64,000 bases of DNA, from positions 992,001 to 1,056,000 of the forward strand of contig CP073759.1 of NCBI GenBank assembly GCA_018398995.1. Direction: 5' to 3'. Position numbers and translations under genes: made by a program. Positions 47,396 through 54,934 of the stretch are shown in pieces. Each line of letters starts with the position of its first letter. The stretch's first letter is position 1. The notes below the pieces were generated by a model that did no database searches, was not told the DNA's origin, and worked only from the letters and a program-made list of their open reading frames with translations. This stretch comes from Methylophilaceae bacterium (GTDB taxonomy: Bacteria; Pseudomonadota; Gammaproteobacteria; Burkholderiales; Methylophilaceae).

Positions 47396-47734
47396 CTAGT
47401 GACCGAGCATCCATGGTCTTGCCGTCTTTTTAGTCTGCATCTGTAATGCTGCTTTGCCAGTTTCTGGATTTACTTTTGTTGCAGTTTTACACGTGTGTGT
47501 GCCTGTGCATCCACAGCTTGAGCGTCTACCAACATTGGGTTCATTGGCAGATTTTTCATTTCGCTCATGCGCCAAACGTTGTGTTTTACCAAGAATAGCC
47601 AACCGCGGTGCTGAAATAATGCGATGACTTTCAGTACCACACGCTTGGCAAAATGCCGCATCACTTGATTCACTCATTTTGCGTAACGCAGTAAACACAC
47701 CACAACTTTTACATTCATATTCATAGACTGGCAT
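47396..47734 (-). CDS. fmdB: FmdB-family zinc-ribbon protein
   Basis: 112 residues with an N-terminal zinc ribbon (YECKSCG and CQACGTES), then a polar linker and a second Cys-rich segment (SCGCTGTHTC). FmdB was named as a putative regulator of formamidase in Methylophilus. It starts 9 bp after fmdA. The family is widespread and its molecular role is unproven. Confidence 0.92.
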   Translation of the reverse strand: MPVYEYECKSCGVFTALRKMSESSDAAFCQACGTESHRIISAPRLAILGKTQRLAHERNEKSANEPNVGRRSSCGCTGTHTCKTATKVNPETGKAALQMQTKKTARPWMLGH

Positions 47735-47743
47735 TGCGACTCC

Positions 47744-48967
47744 TTAACTGGTTTTTGCGGTATCAAAACCTTGTTTAACCATGATTTTTGGGCCATCTGC
47801 ATTCGGCTTCATATCAAAGTCAAAAATCTCAGTTGGCAACCATAAAGTGGCACAAGCATTTGGAATATCCACAACACCACTAATATGTCCTTCAACTGGC
47901 GCAGTACCCAAAATAGACAAGGCTTGCGCACCGGTGTAACCAAATTTCTTCATATACTCAATCGCGTTTAAGCAAGCTTGACGATACGCAACATGCACAT
48001 CTAAATAATGTTGTTTGCCTTGCTCATCCACTGAAATACCTTCAAAGATGATGTAATCTTTATAAGTTGGTGTCAGTACACTTGGTTGGAAAATAGGGTT
48101 TTTCACGCCATATTTTTTAACGCCATCTTTAATCAGGCTCACTTTTAAATCTAAATAACCAGCCATTTCAATCGCGCCACAGAAGGTAATTTCACCATCA
48201 CCTTGTGAGAAATGAAGATCGCCCATTGATAAGCCACCATCTTTTACATACACAGGGAAATAAACAGTAGAACCTTTGGTCAGGTTTTTGATATCACAGT
48301 TACCACCATGATCGCGTGGCGGCACAGTACGCGCGCCTTCTGCTTTGGCTTTTTCAGCTGCTTCGCCTGTTAACTTTCCAACAACCGCAGATTTTGGCTC
48401 TGGTGGTAATGCCAGTGCCGGCACACGGTCAGGATCGGTTGCAATCAAATCACCCTCACGTTTATTCCATGTAGCCAATAGCTCTTTAGAGGGTAAGCAA
48501 CCAATTAAACCAGGATGCATAATGCCGGCAAATCTCACGTTAGGCACATGGCGAGAAGTGGTATAAATACCATGAAAATCCCAAATCGATTTACGCGCTT
48601 CTGGATAGTGATCAACTAAAAAGCCGCCACCATTTTCTTTAGCAAAAATACCATTAAAACCCCATTGGCTGTCTTCAAAAGTACCCACATCTAAAATCTC
48701 AACAACCATTAAGTCGCCAGGCTCTGCGCCTTCAACACCAATTGGGCCACTCAAATAATGCACTTGTGTCAAATCCACATCTCTTACATCATTTGCGCTG
48801 TCATTGTCACCAATTTGGCCACCTGTCCAATCCATACATTCAACACGGAATTCATCACCAGGCTTAACCATGGCAATCATCGGAATGTCCGGATGCCAGC
48901 GGTTGTGAATCTGACCATTTTGCTCCCAGGGCTTTTTGTCCAAATCTAATTTAACAATTGTTTTCAT
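47744..48967 (-). CDS. fmdA: Formamidase
   Basis: A 407-residue acetamidase/formamidase-family enzyme. Recognisable segments are MKTIVKLDLDKKPWEQ, HNRWHPDIP, VECMDWTGGQIGDND, FAGIMHPGLIGC and the GNCD region. It hydrolyses formamide to formate and ammonia in the cytoplasm, giving a methylotroph both nitrogen and oxidisable C1. It has an excellent ribosome site (AGGAGG). A promoter (TTGATA-N16-TATAAC) and a 16-bp palindrome lie upstream. First gene of fmdAB-DEF-urtDE. Confidence 0.96.
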   Translation of the reverse strand: MKTIVKLDLDKKPWEQNGQIHNRWHPDIPMIAMVKPGDEFRVECMDWTGGQIGDNDSANDVRDVDLTQVHYLSGPIGVEGAEPGDLMVVEILDVGTFEDSQWGFNGIFAKENGGGFLVDHYPEARKSIWDFHGIYTTSRHVPNVRFAGIMHPGLIGCLPSKELLATWNKREGDLIATDPDRVPALALPPEPKSAVVGKLTGEAAEKAKAEGARTVPPRDHGGNCDIKNLTKGSTVYFPVYVKDGGLSMGDLHFSQGDGEITFCGAIEMAGYLDLKVSLIKDGVKKYGVKNPIFQPSVLTPTYKDYIIFEGISVDEQGKQHYLDVHVAYRQACLNAIEYMKKFGYTGAQALSILGTAPVEGHISGVVDIPNACATLWLPTEIFDFDMKPNADGPKIMVKQGFDTAKTS

Positions 48968-48999
48968 CAGCTTCCTCCTACTAAGAATTTCGGTTAAAC

Positions 49000-49027
49000 G
49001 TTATAAAATAATGTAGCCAAGTATCAA
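49000..49027 (-). promoter_or_regulatory. Probable sigma-70 promoter of fmdA
   Basis: Read on the minus strand: TTGATA, a 16-base spacer, TATAAC. The -10 ends 33 bp before the fmdA ATG. The 16-bp palindrome at 49097-49112 lies about 70 bp upstream of the -35, a reasonable place for an activator. Confidence 0.6.
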
Positions 49028-49096
49028 GTGCATATGGATGTAGCCACGAGTACTTAGCCATGACCAAAGTGTATGGTGTTGAAGTGATGAAAGAAA

Positions 49097-49112
49097 TACG
49101 TCAAATTGCGTA
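49097..49112. promoter_or_regulatory. 16-bp palindrome between fmdA and the divergent periplasmic gene
   Basis: TACGTCAAATTGCGTA. It differs by a single base from the site at 50988 upstream of fmdC. It is 130 bp upstream of fmdA and 75 bp upstream of the divergent gene at 49188. Candidate operator of the LuxR-type regulator at 31734-32681. Confidence 0.72.
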
Positions 49113-49187
49113 GTTTTTGGCTGGTATTGCTTGATTGATTTGTGCTAACTTTCAGTGTCAATTTTTAATGAGCAAAGAAGATTCAGC

Positions 49188-49610
49188 ATGCACAAACAAT
49201 TGGGTATATTGGCAGCATTATTATTTAATTACAGCCATGTAATGGCCACTGAATGGACCTCTATCATTCAAGATGCTGAACATGAAGTCTTTGTGGATAT
49301 TGATTCCTATAACGTCAGCGATCAATTGCCTTATTTAGTGGCAAAAACCATTTATCAACAGCCGCAATCTTTTGTATCAGCGAATAAAACCATCAAATAT
49401 GCAATCAGCATCGCAACGCTACAATATAACTGTGAAAAACCCGTATATAGAATGCGTGCTATTCAACTGCTAGATAAAAAAAGTAAGCCGATCAAAACAT
49501 TTAAAATCAATGCTCAGTTTAAAAAATTAGTAAGCAACACCGATGCATTTTCAATTGGCCAACTCACCTGCCAAGTGCATCAAATGTTGGGTGGTGCAAG
49601 CGTTCAATAA
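49188..49610 (+). CDS. Small exported protein, surface-adhesin E-like
   Basis: A 140-residue protein with a signal peptide (MHKQLGILAALLFNYSHVMA before TEWTS). The pattern of Trp near the N-terminus, VFVDIDSY and a later Cys pair (YNCEKP, LTCQVH) resembles the surface-adhesin E family of small periplasmic proteins. The upstream GTG at 49155 is rejected in favour of this ATG with AGAAGA before it. It is divergent from fmdA and shares its palindrome-bearing promoter region. Function unknown. Confidence 0.65.
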   Translation: MHKQLGILAALLFNYSHVMATEWTSIIQDAEHEVFVDIDSYNVSDQLPYLVAKTIYQQPQSFVSANKTIKYAISIATLQYNCEKPVYRMRAIQLLDKKSKPIKTFKINAQFKKLVSNTDAFSIGQLTCQVHQMLGGASVQ

Positions 49611-49628
49611 GCTGTATTTTTATACAAA

Positions 49629-49671
49629 AAAACCTCACCATTGTTTATCCATGGCGAGGTTTTTTGTTCAG
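49629..49671. terminator. Bidirectional terminator
   Basis: A hairpin AACCTCACCAT / ATGGCGAGGTT flanked by A-runs on the left and T-runs on the right. It works in both directions, ending the + strand gene at 49610 and the minus strand fmdC at 49678. Confidence 0.88.
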
Positions 49672-49677
49672 TGATGA

Positions 49678-50862
49678 TTAGAACTGATACTGCATTGAGA
49701 TCAACACGGCATCTGTATCACTTGCACCAGTCACTTCTGTTTTTTGATATTCAGCAGAAATAATTGCATTGTATGGTGCCATCACATAATTCACACCAAA
49801 GTCCATACGCTCTGTTTTAATATTGTTATCTGCATCAAACTCTTGATAACGTGCAAACGGCATAAACTTACCCCAGCCGACTTGTTGATTAAACAAATAA
49901 CCAGCACCAACATAATAAGCATCACCTTCTTCAGATAAAAACACACCATCTGTATCATAATCATAGTAAGCAGCTTCAAGCGACAGCGTTCCAGGACCTA
50001 CATTTTTCTTTTCCATTAAAACGTCGATACTGTAGTTACTATAATCACCAACAGCAGTTGTCGAAATGACGCCATCAGATTTATGTTTAGCCGAAAGACC
50101 AACTGTTAAAATATCTTTAGCACCAAAATAATTACCGGTACCATAGTAACCAGGCTCAGAATCCCAGAAAGCCACCTGTACGCGGCCAGCATACATTGGA
50201 TTATCATCTGCGCCTAAAGTTGACGCCGCAGTACTGTTCTCACCCTCATCTAATGTAGTTCCGCGTGGTCCACTAAATCTGAATAAATTAGCACCTTCAA
50301 AAGCACCAAAAGAGATCGCCAATTTATCTTCTAAAAAGCTAGTCACTACCGCCACACCATCATCACGACCAATCACACCACCATTCCAACCATAGCGTGA
50401 TGAAATGTTGGCCCAATAGCCACCACCGCCACCAGATGAGTAGTAAGGACCTGCCATATTGGCACGGTCACTTGGTGGCAAGAATCGACCAGCCCAAATG
50501 GCAATTTCTGGTGTAATTTGCAATTGTACGTTAGCATCAATCACTTCAACATTCGCACCACTAGCCTGAAGGCCACTTCCACCACCTGAACGCTCAGTAT
50601 TCAACATACCTTTGATGTATTTATTTAAAGAACCTGATAAATACAAACGAGCACTGTTTAGATTAAAATCATTTGAACGATCACTACCATTTGGCGCACC
50701 ATCTTCTTGTGAAAGATAGCTGGTAATAAAACCAAAACCTGCGGTAATCGATTTATCTTCACCAAATGAGATGGTTGCACCTGCGTTGGCTTGCATTGCA
50801 GGAAATGCTGTTGCAATTGCAAGTGACATTGTTAATAGGCTTTTGTTAAGCTTAAAAGTCAT
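49678..50862 (-). CDS. fmdC: Outer membrane porin of the formamide cluster
   Basis: A 394-residue beta-barrel porin with a signal peptide (MTFKLNKSLLTMSLAIATAF... ANA), repeated amphipathic strands and a C-terminal Phe (SMQYQF). It corresponds by position to FmdC, the amide-induced porin of Methylophilus methylotrophus. It lets amides or urea cross the outer membrane. GGGGG lies just before the ATG. The 16-bp palindrome is 126 bp upstream, and a likely -35/-10 pair (TTGGCC, N16, TATAGG) lies between. Confidence 0.9.
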   Translation of the reverse strand: MTFKLNKSLLTMSLAIATAFPAMQANAGATISFGEDKSITAGFGFITSYLSQEDGAPNGSDRSNDFNLNSARLYLSGSLNKYIKGMLNTERSGGGSGLQASGANVEVIDANVQLQITPEIAIWAGRFLPPSDRANMAGPYYSSGGGGGYWANISSRYGWNGGVIGRDDGVAVVTSFLEDKLAISFGAFEGANLFRFSGPRGTTLDEGENSTAASTLGADDNPMYAGRVQVAFWDSEPGYYGTGNYFGAKDILTVGLSAKHKSDGVISTTAVGDYSNYSIDVLMEKKNVGPGTLSLEAAYYDYDTDGVFLSEEGDAYYVGAGYLFNQQVGWGKFMPFARYQEFDADNNIKTERMDFGVNYVMAPYNAIISAEYQKTEVTGASDTDAVLISMQYQF

Positions 50863-50987
50863 TTTCTTACCCCCTAATTAAATTAAAAAAAATTACTGTA
50901 AACCATTGCTCAAAGCCCTATAAAGTCAATCAATACAAGGCCAAATTTGTTAAAGGTGAGAATAACGACAAGCCAGAATTGCGCATA

Positions 50988-51003
50988 TACGTCAAATTAC
51001 GTA
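50988..51003. promoter_or_regulatory. 16-bp palindrome between fmdC and the divergent lipoprotein gene
   Basis: TACGTCAAATTACGTA, 126 bp upstream of fmdC and 72 bp upstream of the lipoprotein gene at 51075. One base differs from the fmdA site. Candidate operator of the linked response regulator. Confidence 0.72.
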
Positions 51004-51074
51004 GTGTATGTTTTACGCAAAAATATGGTTTTTATGCTATTTTTCAGTTTCAAAATATCCATTTGAAAGCAGCA

Positions 51075-51827
51075 ATGAACAAAATAACGCTTACTTTAAT
51101 CGTCTTAATAGCAACATTGGTCTGTGGATGTGGAGCAGAAATCGCCTACAAACAAGGCGCGTCAGCAAGAGATTTACAAGCCAACAAAGCCGCCTGTGAA
51201 CAAGCCGCTAATGAAGCAGCTTTTAATCAATGTCTAAAAGACAACGGCTGGGCAGTACAAAAATTAGGTGAAAAATGGCTATCAGATGATGATTTATTTG
51301 CAACAGCAAGCGTGAGTGATAATAAACAAGTGACGGCTAAGCCAACAAAACCTAGCACTTTGAAAACAACAGATAGTATTGCAAGCGATAGTATTAATAG
51401 CGAAGAAACAACCAACAAAACGTCAGTCGTGGCTAGCACTGCTGAGCCAATTGAACCCAAGTCTATTGCTGTAAAGCCCGATATAAAACCAACTGAACAA
51501 CCAGCTGAACCAGTGATTAAACCAGTAAAAGCCAGTGCACAACCAACAGAAACAATCGCCTTACAATCGGCCATAAAAAAAGAAGTTAAGCCAACGGCAA
51601 CTGAACCGGCTATCAAGCCAGCGCACAATATATTCGATATTTATGAAATTAAATCGTGGTGGAAAATGGGCGGCAACGCAACGCAATTAGAAAAAAACAT
51701 GGACGAATGCAGCGCAGCATTAGGCGAAGCACATAAACCCAATAAAGTAACGTTCACCTTCACCAGAGGCTTTGCCATTTGCATGCGCGAAAAGGGCTGG
51801 CGCGGATTAATTAGCCAAAATAAATAA
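51075..51827 (+). CDS. Putative lipoprotein with a duplicated Cys-containing motif
   Basis: 250 residues. A hydrophobic N-terminus ends in VCGCGAE, a plausible though unusual lipobox. Two short Cys domains, KAACEQAANEA...CLKDNGW and DECSAALGEA...CMREKGW, flank a long Pro/Thr/Lys/Glu-rich linker (about residues 80-200), so the two ends look like an internal duplication. The frame opens at 50979, but the ATG at 51075 begins the signal sequence. It is divergent from fmdC and shares its palindrome-bearing promoter. I do not recognise a function; the linker suggests a periplasm-spanning protein. Confidence 0.7.
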   Translation: MNKITLTLIVLIATLVCGCGAEIAYKQGASARDLQANKAACEQAANEAAFNQCLKDNGWAVQKLGEKWLSDDDLFATASVSDNKQVTAKPTKPSTLKTTDSIASDSINSEETTNKTSVVASTAEPIEPKSIAVKPDIKPTEQPAEPVIKPVKASAQPTETIALQSAIKKEVKPTATEPAIKPAHNIFDIYEIKSWWKMGGNATQLEKNMDECSAALGEAHKPNKVTFTFTRGFAICMREKGWRGLISQNK

Positions 51828-51831
51828 TCAA

Positions 51832-51864
51832 TAACAGGTGAGTAACCTTACAACTCACCTGTTA
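51832..51864. terminator. Convergent hairpin between lipoprotein and tautomerase genes
   Basis: A perfect 12-bp stem TAACAGGTGAGT/ACTCACCTGTTA with a 9-base loop lies exactly between two convergent genes and contains the tautomerase stop. The U-tract is weak on both strands. Confidence 0.65.
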
Positions 51865-52237
51865 AATACTGCGTTTTACCAAAACCAAAACTCCAATCCA
51901 CATCGGTATTGGTCATCACAGAAACCAGCAAATCTTTTGGGTCTAACCCACACTTTGCTTCTAAATTTTTCGCTAGTAACTGATAAAACTTATTTTTATT
52001 CACCGTCGTGCGCGGGCTAGTAAACACCTGAATCACCATCGCCTGATCCGTCCGCTCAAACCCTAAACCAGTATCCAGCAAAATCATTCTGCCAGGCTTA
52101 TGCTCAGTCACAATTTGGTATCGATCTCTAACCGGCACCTTAAACGCCTCTAAAACACAATCTTGCACCGTATCCATCAACGCTTTAATTTGAGCGTCGG
52201 AACGCCCTTCTGTTACATCTATTCTGATAAGTGGCAT
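51848..52237 (-). CDS. Tautomerase-family protein
   Basis: 129 residues beginning MPLIRIDV, so Pro1 becomes the N-terminal catalytic base after Met removal, as in the 4-oxalocrotonate tautomerase/MSAD superfamily. The length fits the longer single-domain tautomerase_2 type rather than 62-residue 4-OT. FERTDQAMVIQVFTS and KNKFYQLLAKNLE are typical. Substrate unknown. Confidence 0.87.
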   Translation of the reverse strand: MPLIRIDVTEGRSDAQIKALMDTVQDCVLEAFKVPVRDRYQIVTEHKPGRMILLDTGLGFERTDQAMVIQVFTSPRTTVNKNKFYQLLAKNLEAKCGLDPKDLLVSVMTNTDVDWSFGFGKTQYLTGEL

Positions 52238-52750
52238 CTATCTCTCCGTTATTCATTTAAACAATAGTTTAGCCTATCACGTAGTTTTGCTTTTGCGTCT
52301 CGCTATTTTTTGTTTGGTAAATGGATCTTTACTAGTCCTTTTTATTTTCATTCATACATTTTCTCCAAGCATTAGTGATTTAAATCACTGATTTTATTAA
52401 AAATAATCTTTTAGTATCGCCTAAACAATTCTTCTTGATTAAAATGATGTAGTATTAAATTATGTTAATAAAAATATAAGAAACTAAACAAATGAAGTTC
52501 AATGAGGATTCAAGAGCCAGCATAGCCTGCAAAAGTAGGGCGTCACTCGCGCAAAGCGCAGTGCGCCGTATTTGAAACTTAACATTCGGCGGACTGTAAA
52601 CGAGTCCGCCCTACGAGTTCTACAAGGTCTGATTCAGCTAGTTCGTAGTTTGGGCTGAGGTACAAAGCCCTAACTAAAGGCTTAAAAGGCGGAAACCACT
52701 GATGAAATTGTGATTTGTATATGATTTTTTTACTTTATACCTGTTGATCT
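52238..52750. other. Non-coding stretch before the accessory island
   Basis: 513 bp without a supported gene. It holds a 16-bp palindrome AGTGATTTAAATCACT (52374-52389), which resembles a Crp/FNR-class site with GTGAT instead of TTGAT half-sites. It also holds the 80-bp palindromic repeat at 52535-52614. The remainder is A+T-rich and shows nothing recognisable. Confidence 0.6.
52535..52614. repeat. 80-bp palindromic repeat with 8-bp terminal inverted repeats
   Basis: The ends are GTAGGGCG (52535-52542) and CGCCCTAC (52607-52614). Inside are two hairpins: GGCGTCACT...AGTGCGCC (52539-52567) and GGCGGACT/AGTCCGCC (52588-52610). Its GC-rich sequence contrasts with the A+T-rich surroundings. The layout suits a REP-like or MITE-like non-autonomous element. 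Confidence 0.7.
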
Positions 52751-54934
52751 TCAGATAACCTGCACAAACTCTCCAACAACCTTAAGTTCGTGCACGTCTT
52801 CGTCTGTAAAGGTAATTACTTCAAATTGATCATCGTAGCTTCTAGGTAGCAATTCAATTTTTATGTGTTCGAAACTATCATGCCTCTGCGCTTTAACACT
52901 TCTGTATTCTTTGACGGTAAATCGCGACGATGTGTCAGCATAAATGTCCCTTAGCTCAACCAAAACCAGTTTGCCATTTCTTGACCCACCACGTTCTTTA
53001 CGAAACAGACAGATTGAACCGTTCGGTATTATTTTATTCATCGATTCACCTTCAATCCTAAACGCAAAGTAGTCTTCAGTTAGCCTAATATTTGATGGTA
53101 CAGGTATCAACTCATAATCATCAATTACAACCTGCTCATCACTAAAGCCTCCTGCTGCTGCATGCATATCGTACAAAGGAACCGCGTTCTCAAATATCTT
53201 TAAGTTTCTAGTTATTGGAACAACGTTACCTTTTGGCTGATCAGCGATGGGGATATGCTTTGAAAAATACTTCCTTAGCCCTGGGTCACAAGCATATACA
53301 TATGTTCCTTTAATGCCCCTAAGCATGATTGTTTGATAAATATTTAGGATGTACTGTTTTAGCTCTTGAGGATCGTTAATCGATTGCTTACCATTTTTAT
53401 CAAAATATTTATCTTTATTGATAATAATTTGATTGGTGGTTTCATCAAAGCAAATCTCCTCACCAAAAATGATCCCAGAGTAGTTAAGATCGTATCCTTG
53501 CGTCGTATGAATACAACCCACCTCATTCGGTGAAGTCTCACTATTAATCCAGTCTTTATTTGTCCTGTTCCATTTTAGTTGCATGTTATTAATTTGGATA
53601 TCAAACTTGGATGGGTCATCTTTTGAAATCCATGGCCAAGAATAGCCTGCAATCATTCTAGAAAGACCGTGCTCTTGATCTCTATTTTTAATAGCATCAA
53701 CAAATGCTTCAATGGAATGAAACAAAATAAAATCGTATGCCTTTGATTTATAGACATGATTGTCTGCTAGTTTTTTATTTAGCAAATCACTAATAAAGGC
53801 TGAGTATGCGTTTCCTCCACCAACCCTGAACTGCGAGACCAATTTTTGAACTTGGCAATTTTCTTGTCGCATAAGTTTATCAAAATCACTTTGATTAGCA
53901 TCAGAGGGTTTTATAGTCTGATTTTGATCATAAAATAATATGGCCTTATTAGATTGTTTGGTTACCCAATCTAGTTCACTACAACTATTTTTATCAAAAC
54001 CCAACACCTTGCATGCTATATCAAAGTTTCTAAAGTAAGCTCCTAAATTAACTCGCTTTCTGAGGCGATGAGACTCATCAACCAAAACGATGTCATATGA
54101 TTGAGTTGCAAGTTCAGCAGGACCAATTACCATACTGGGATTCAGCCCAGAAATATTCCTAAAAGTTTTTTTGAGCGTCTCTCGAAAGGAGCTCATTGGT
54201 ACAACTAACGCCATTTTGGGATTTGGAAATGTTTTTCTCACTTGAGTTAATATATCTAAAACCTCTGTCTCTTCACTCGCAAACTCTCGAAAGTTAACAT
54301 CAGCATTATCCGAGTTGAGCAGTTTGAACAAGAAAATTGCAAGAATAGATTTACCAGTGCCTGCACCTCCTTGAACAACAAGGCTTTTTACATCTTTGTC
54401 CAACAATGCATAAAGTATTCCGAGCAAACTCTGCCTTTGATCAGATGACAAACTTTTATAGGGGGAGTACTTAAATAGGTCTGAGTTATTAAGATGCTCT
54501 ATTGAGTGTTTTGCAAGCCCGTTGGCTCTCAATTTATCCCACAGCTTTAAGAATAAGTCCTTGTAAAGCTCTTTCTTTTGGTAATAGCTATGTTCTACTA
54601 AACCCAAATTACCGTTGAGAAGAGAGAAGTTTTGATCTGCGGAGAAATATCTAATTAGGCTAGATTCTATATCTAAGGTTACTGATTTGTTGAATAACTC
54701 GCTGTCAATAAGATGTACTGTTGTAAGCTTCTTTTTGTATTCGTTTTTTAAATGCGTATTCATCCTATTAACAGTGTCCAAAGTCTCACCCACATAAGCA
54801 ATCTTTGAATTTTCATCACTTAAAATATAAACGAGAGGCCAGTTATTAACAATCGAGGTTTGTGATGCAATATCATTTAGCGACTCTCTAGTGAATTCGT
54901 ATCTATTAAGCTGAAATGAAACTGTACTAGTCAT
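52751..54934 (-). CDS. GIY-YIG / DUF2075 helicase / S24 peptidase fusion
   Basis: 727 residues in three modules. (1) GIY-YIG nuclease, about 32-100: VYIL, YVGET, R57, E90. (2) DUF2075 (Schlafen-type) SF1 helicase, about 160-560: Walker A GGAGTGKS 189-196, Walker B LVDESHR with D286-E287, Q-F-R at 368-370, HTTQGYD near 476, LRGIKGTYVY near 538. (3) LexA-like S24 domain, about 590-727: Ser631 in GESMNKIIPNG, Lys655, and an Ala594-Gly595 bond in HAAAGGFSDE matching LexA/UmuD cleavage sites. It overlaps the MazG-like gene by 4 bp. An A+T-rich island position and the domain set suggest DNA-damage-gated defence; that role is inference. Confidence 0.88.
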   Translation of the reverse strand: MTSTVSFQLNRYEFTRESLNDIASQTSIVNNWPLVYILSDENSKIAYVGETLDTVNRMNTHLKNEYKKKLTTVHLIDSELFNKSVTLDIESSLIRYFSADQNFSLLNGNLGLVEHSYYQKKELYKDLFLKLWDKLRANGLAKHSIEHLNNSDLFKYSPYKSLSSDQRQSLLGILYALLDKDVKSLVVQGGAGTGKSILAIFLFKLLNSDNADVNFREFASEETEVLDILTQVRKTFPNPKMALVVPMSSFRETLKKTFRNISGLNPSMVIGPAELATQSYDIVLVDESHRLRKRVNLGAYFRNFDIACKVLGFDKNSCSELDWVTKQSNKAILFYDQNQTIKPSDANQSDFDKLMRQENCQVQKLVSQFRVGGGNAYSAFISDLLNKKLADNHVYKSKAYDFILFHSIEAFVDAIKNRDQEHGLSRMIAGYSWPWISKDDPSKFDIQINNMQLKWNRTNKDWINSETSPNEVGCIHTTQGYDLNYSGIIFGEEICFDETTNQIIINKDKYFDKNGKQSINDPQELKQYILNIYQTIMLRGIKGTYVYACDPGLRKYFSKHIPIADQPKGNVVPITRNLKIFENAVPLYDMHAAAGGFSDEQVVIDDYELIPVPSNIRLTEDYFAFRIEGESMNKIIPNGSICLFRKERGGSRNGKLVLVELRDIYADTSSRFTVKEYRSVKAQRHDSFEHIKIELLPRSYDDQFEVITFTDEDVHELKVVGEFVQVI

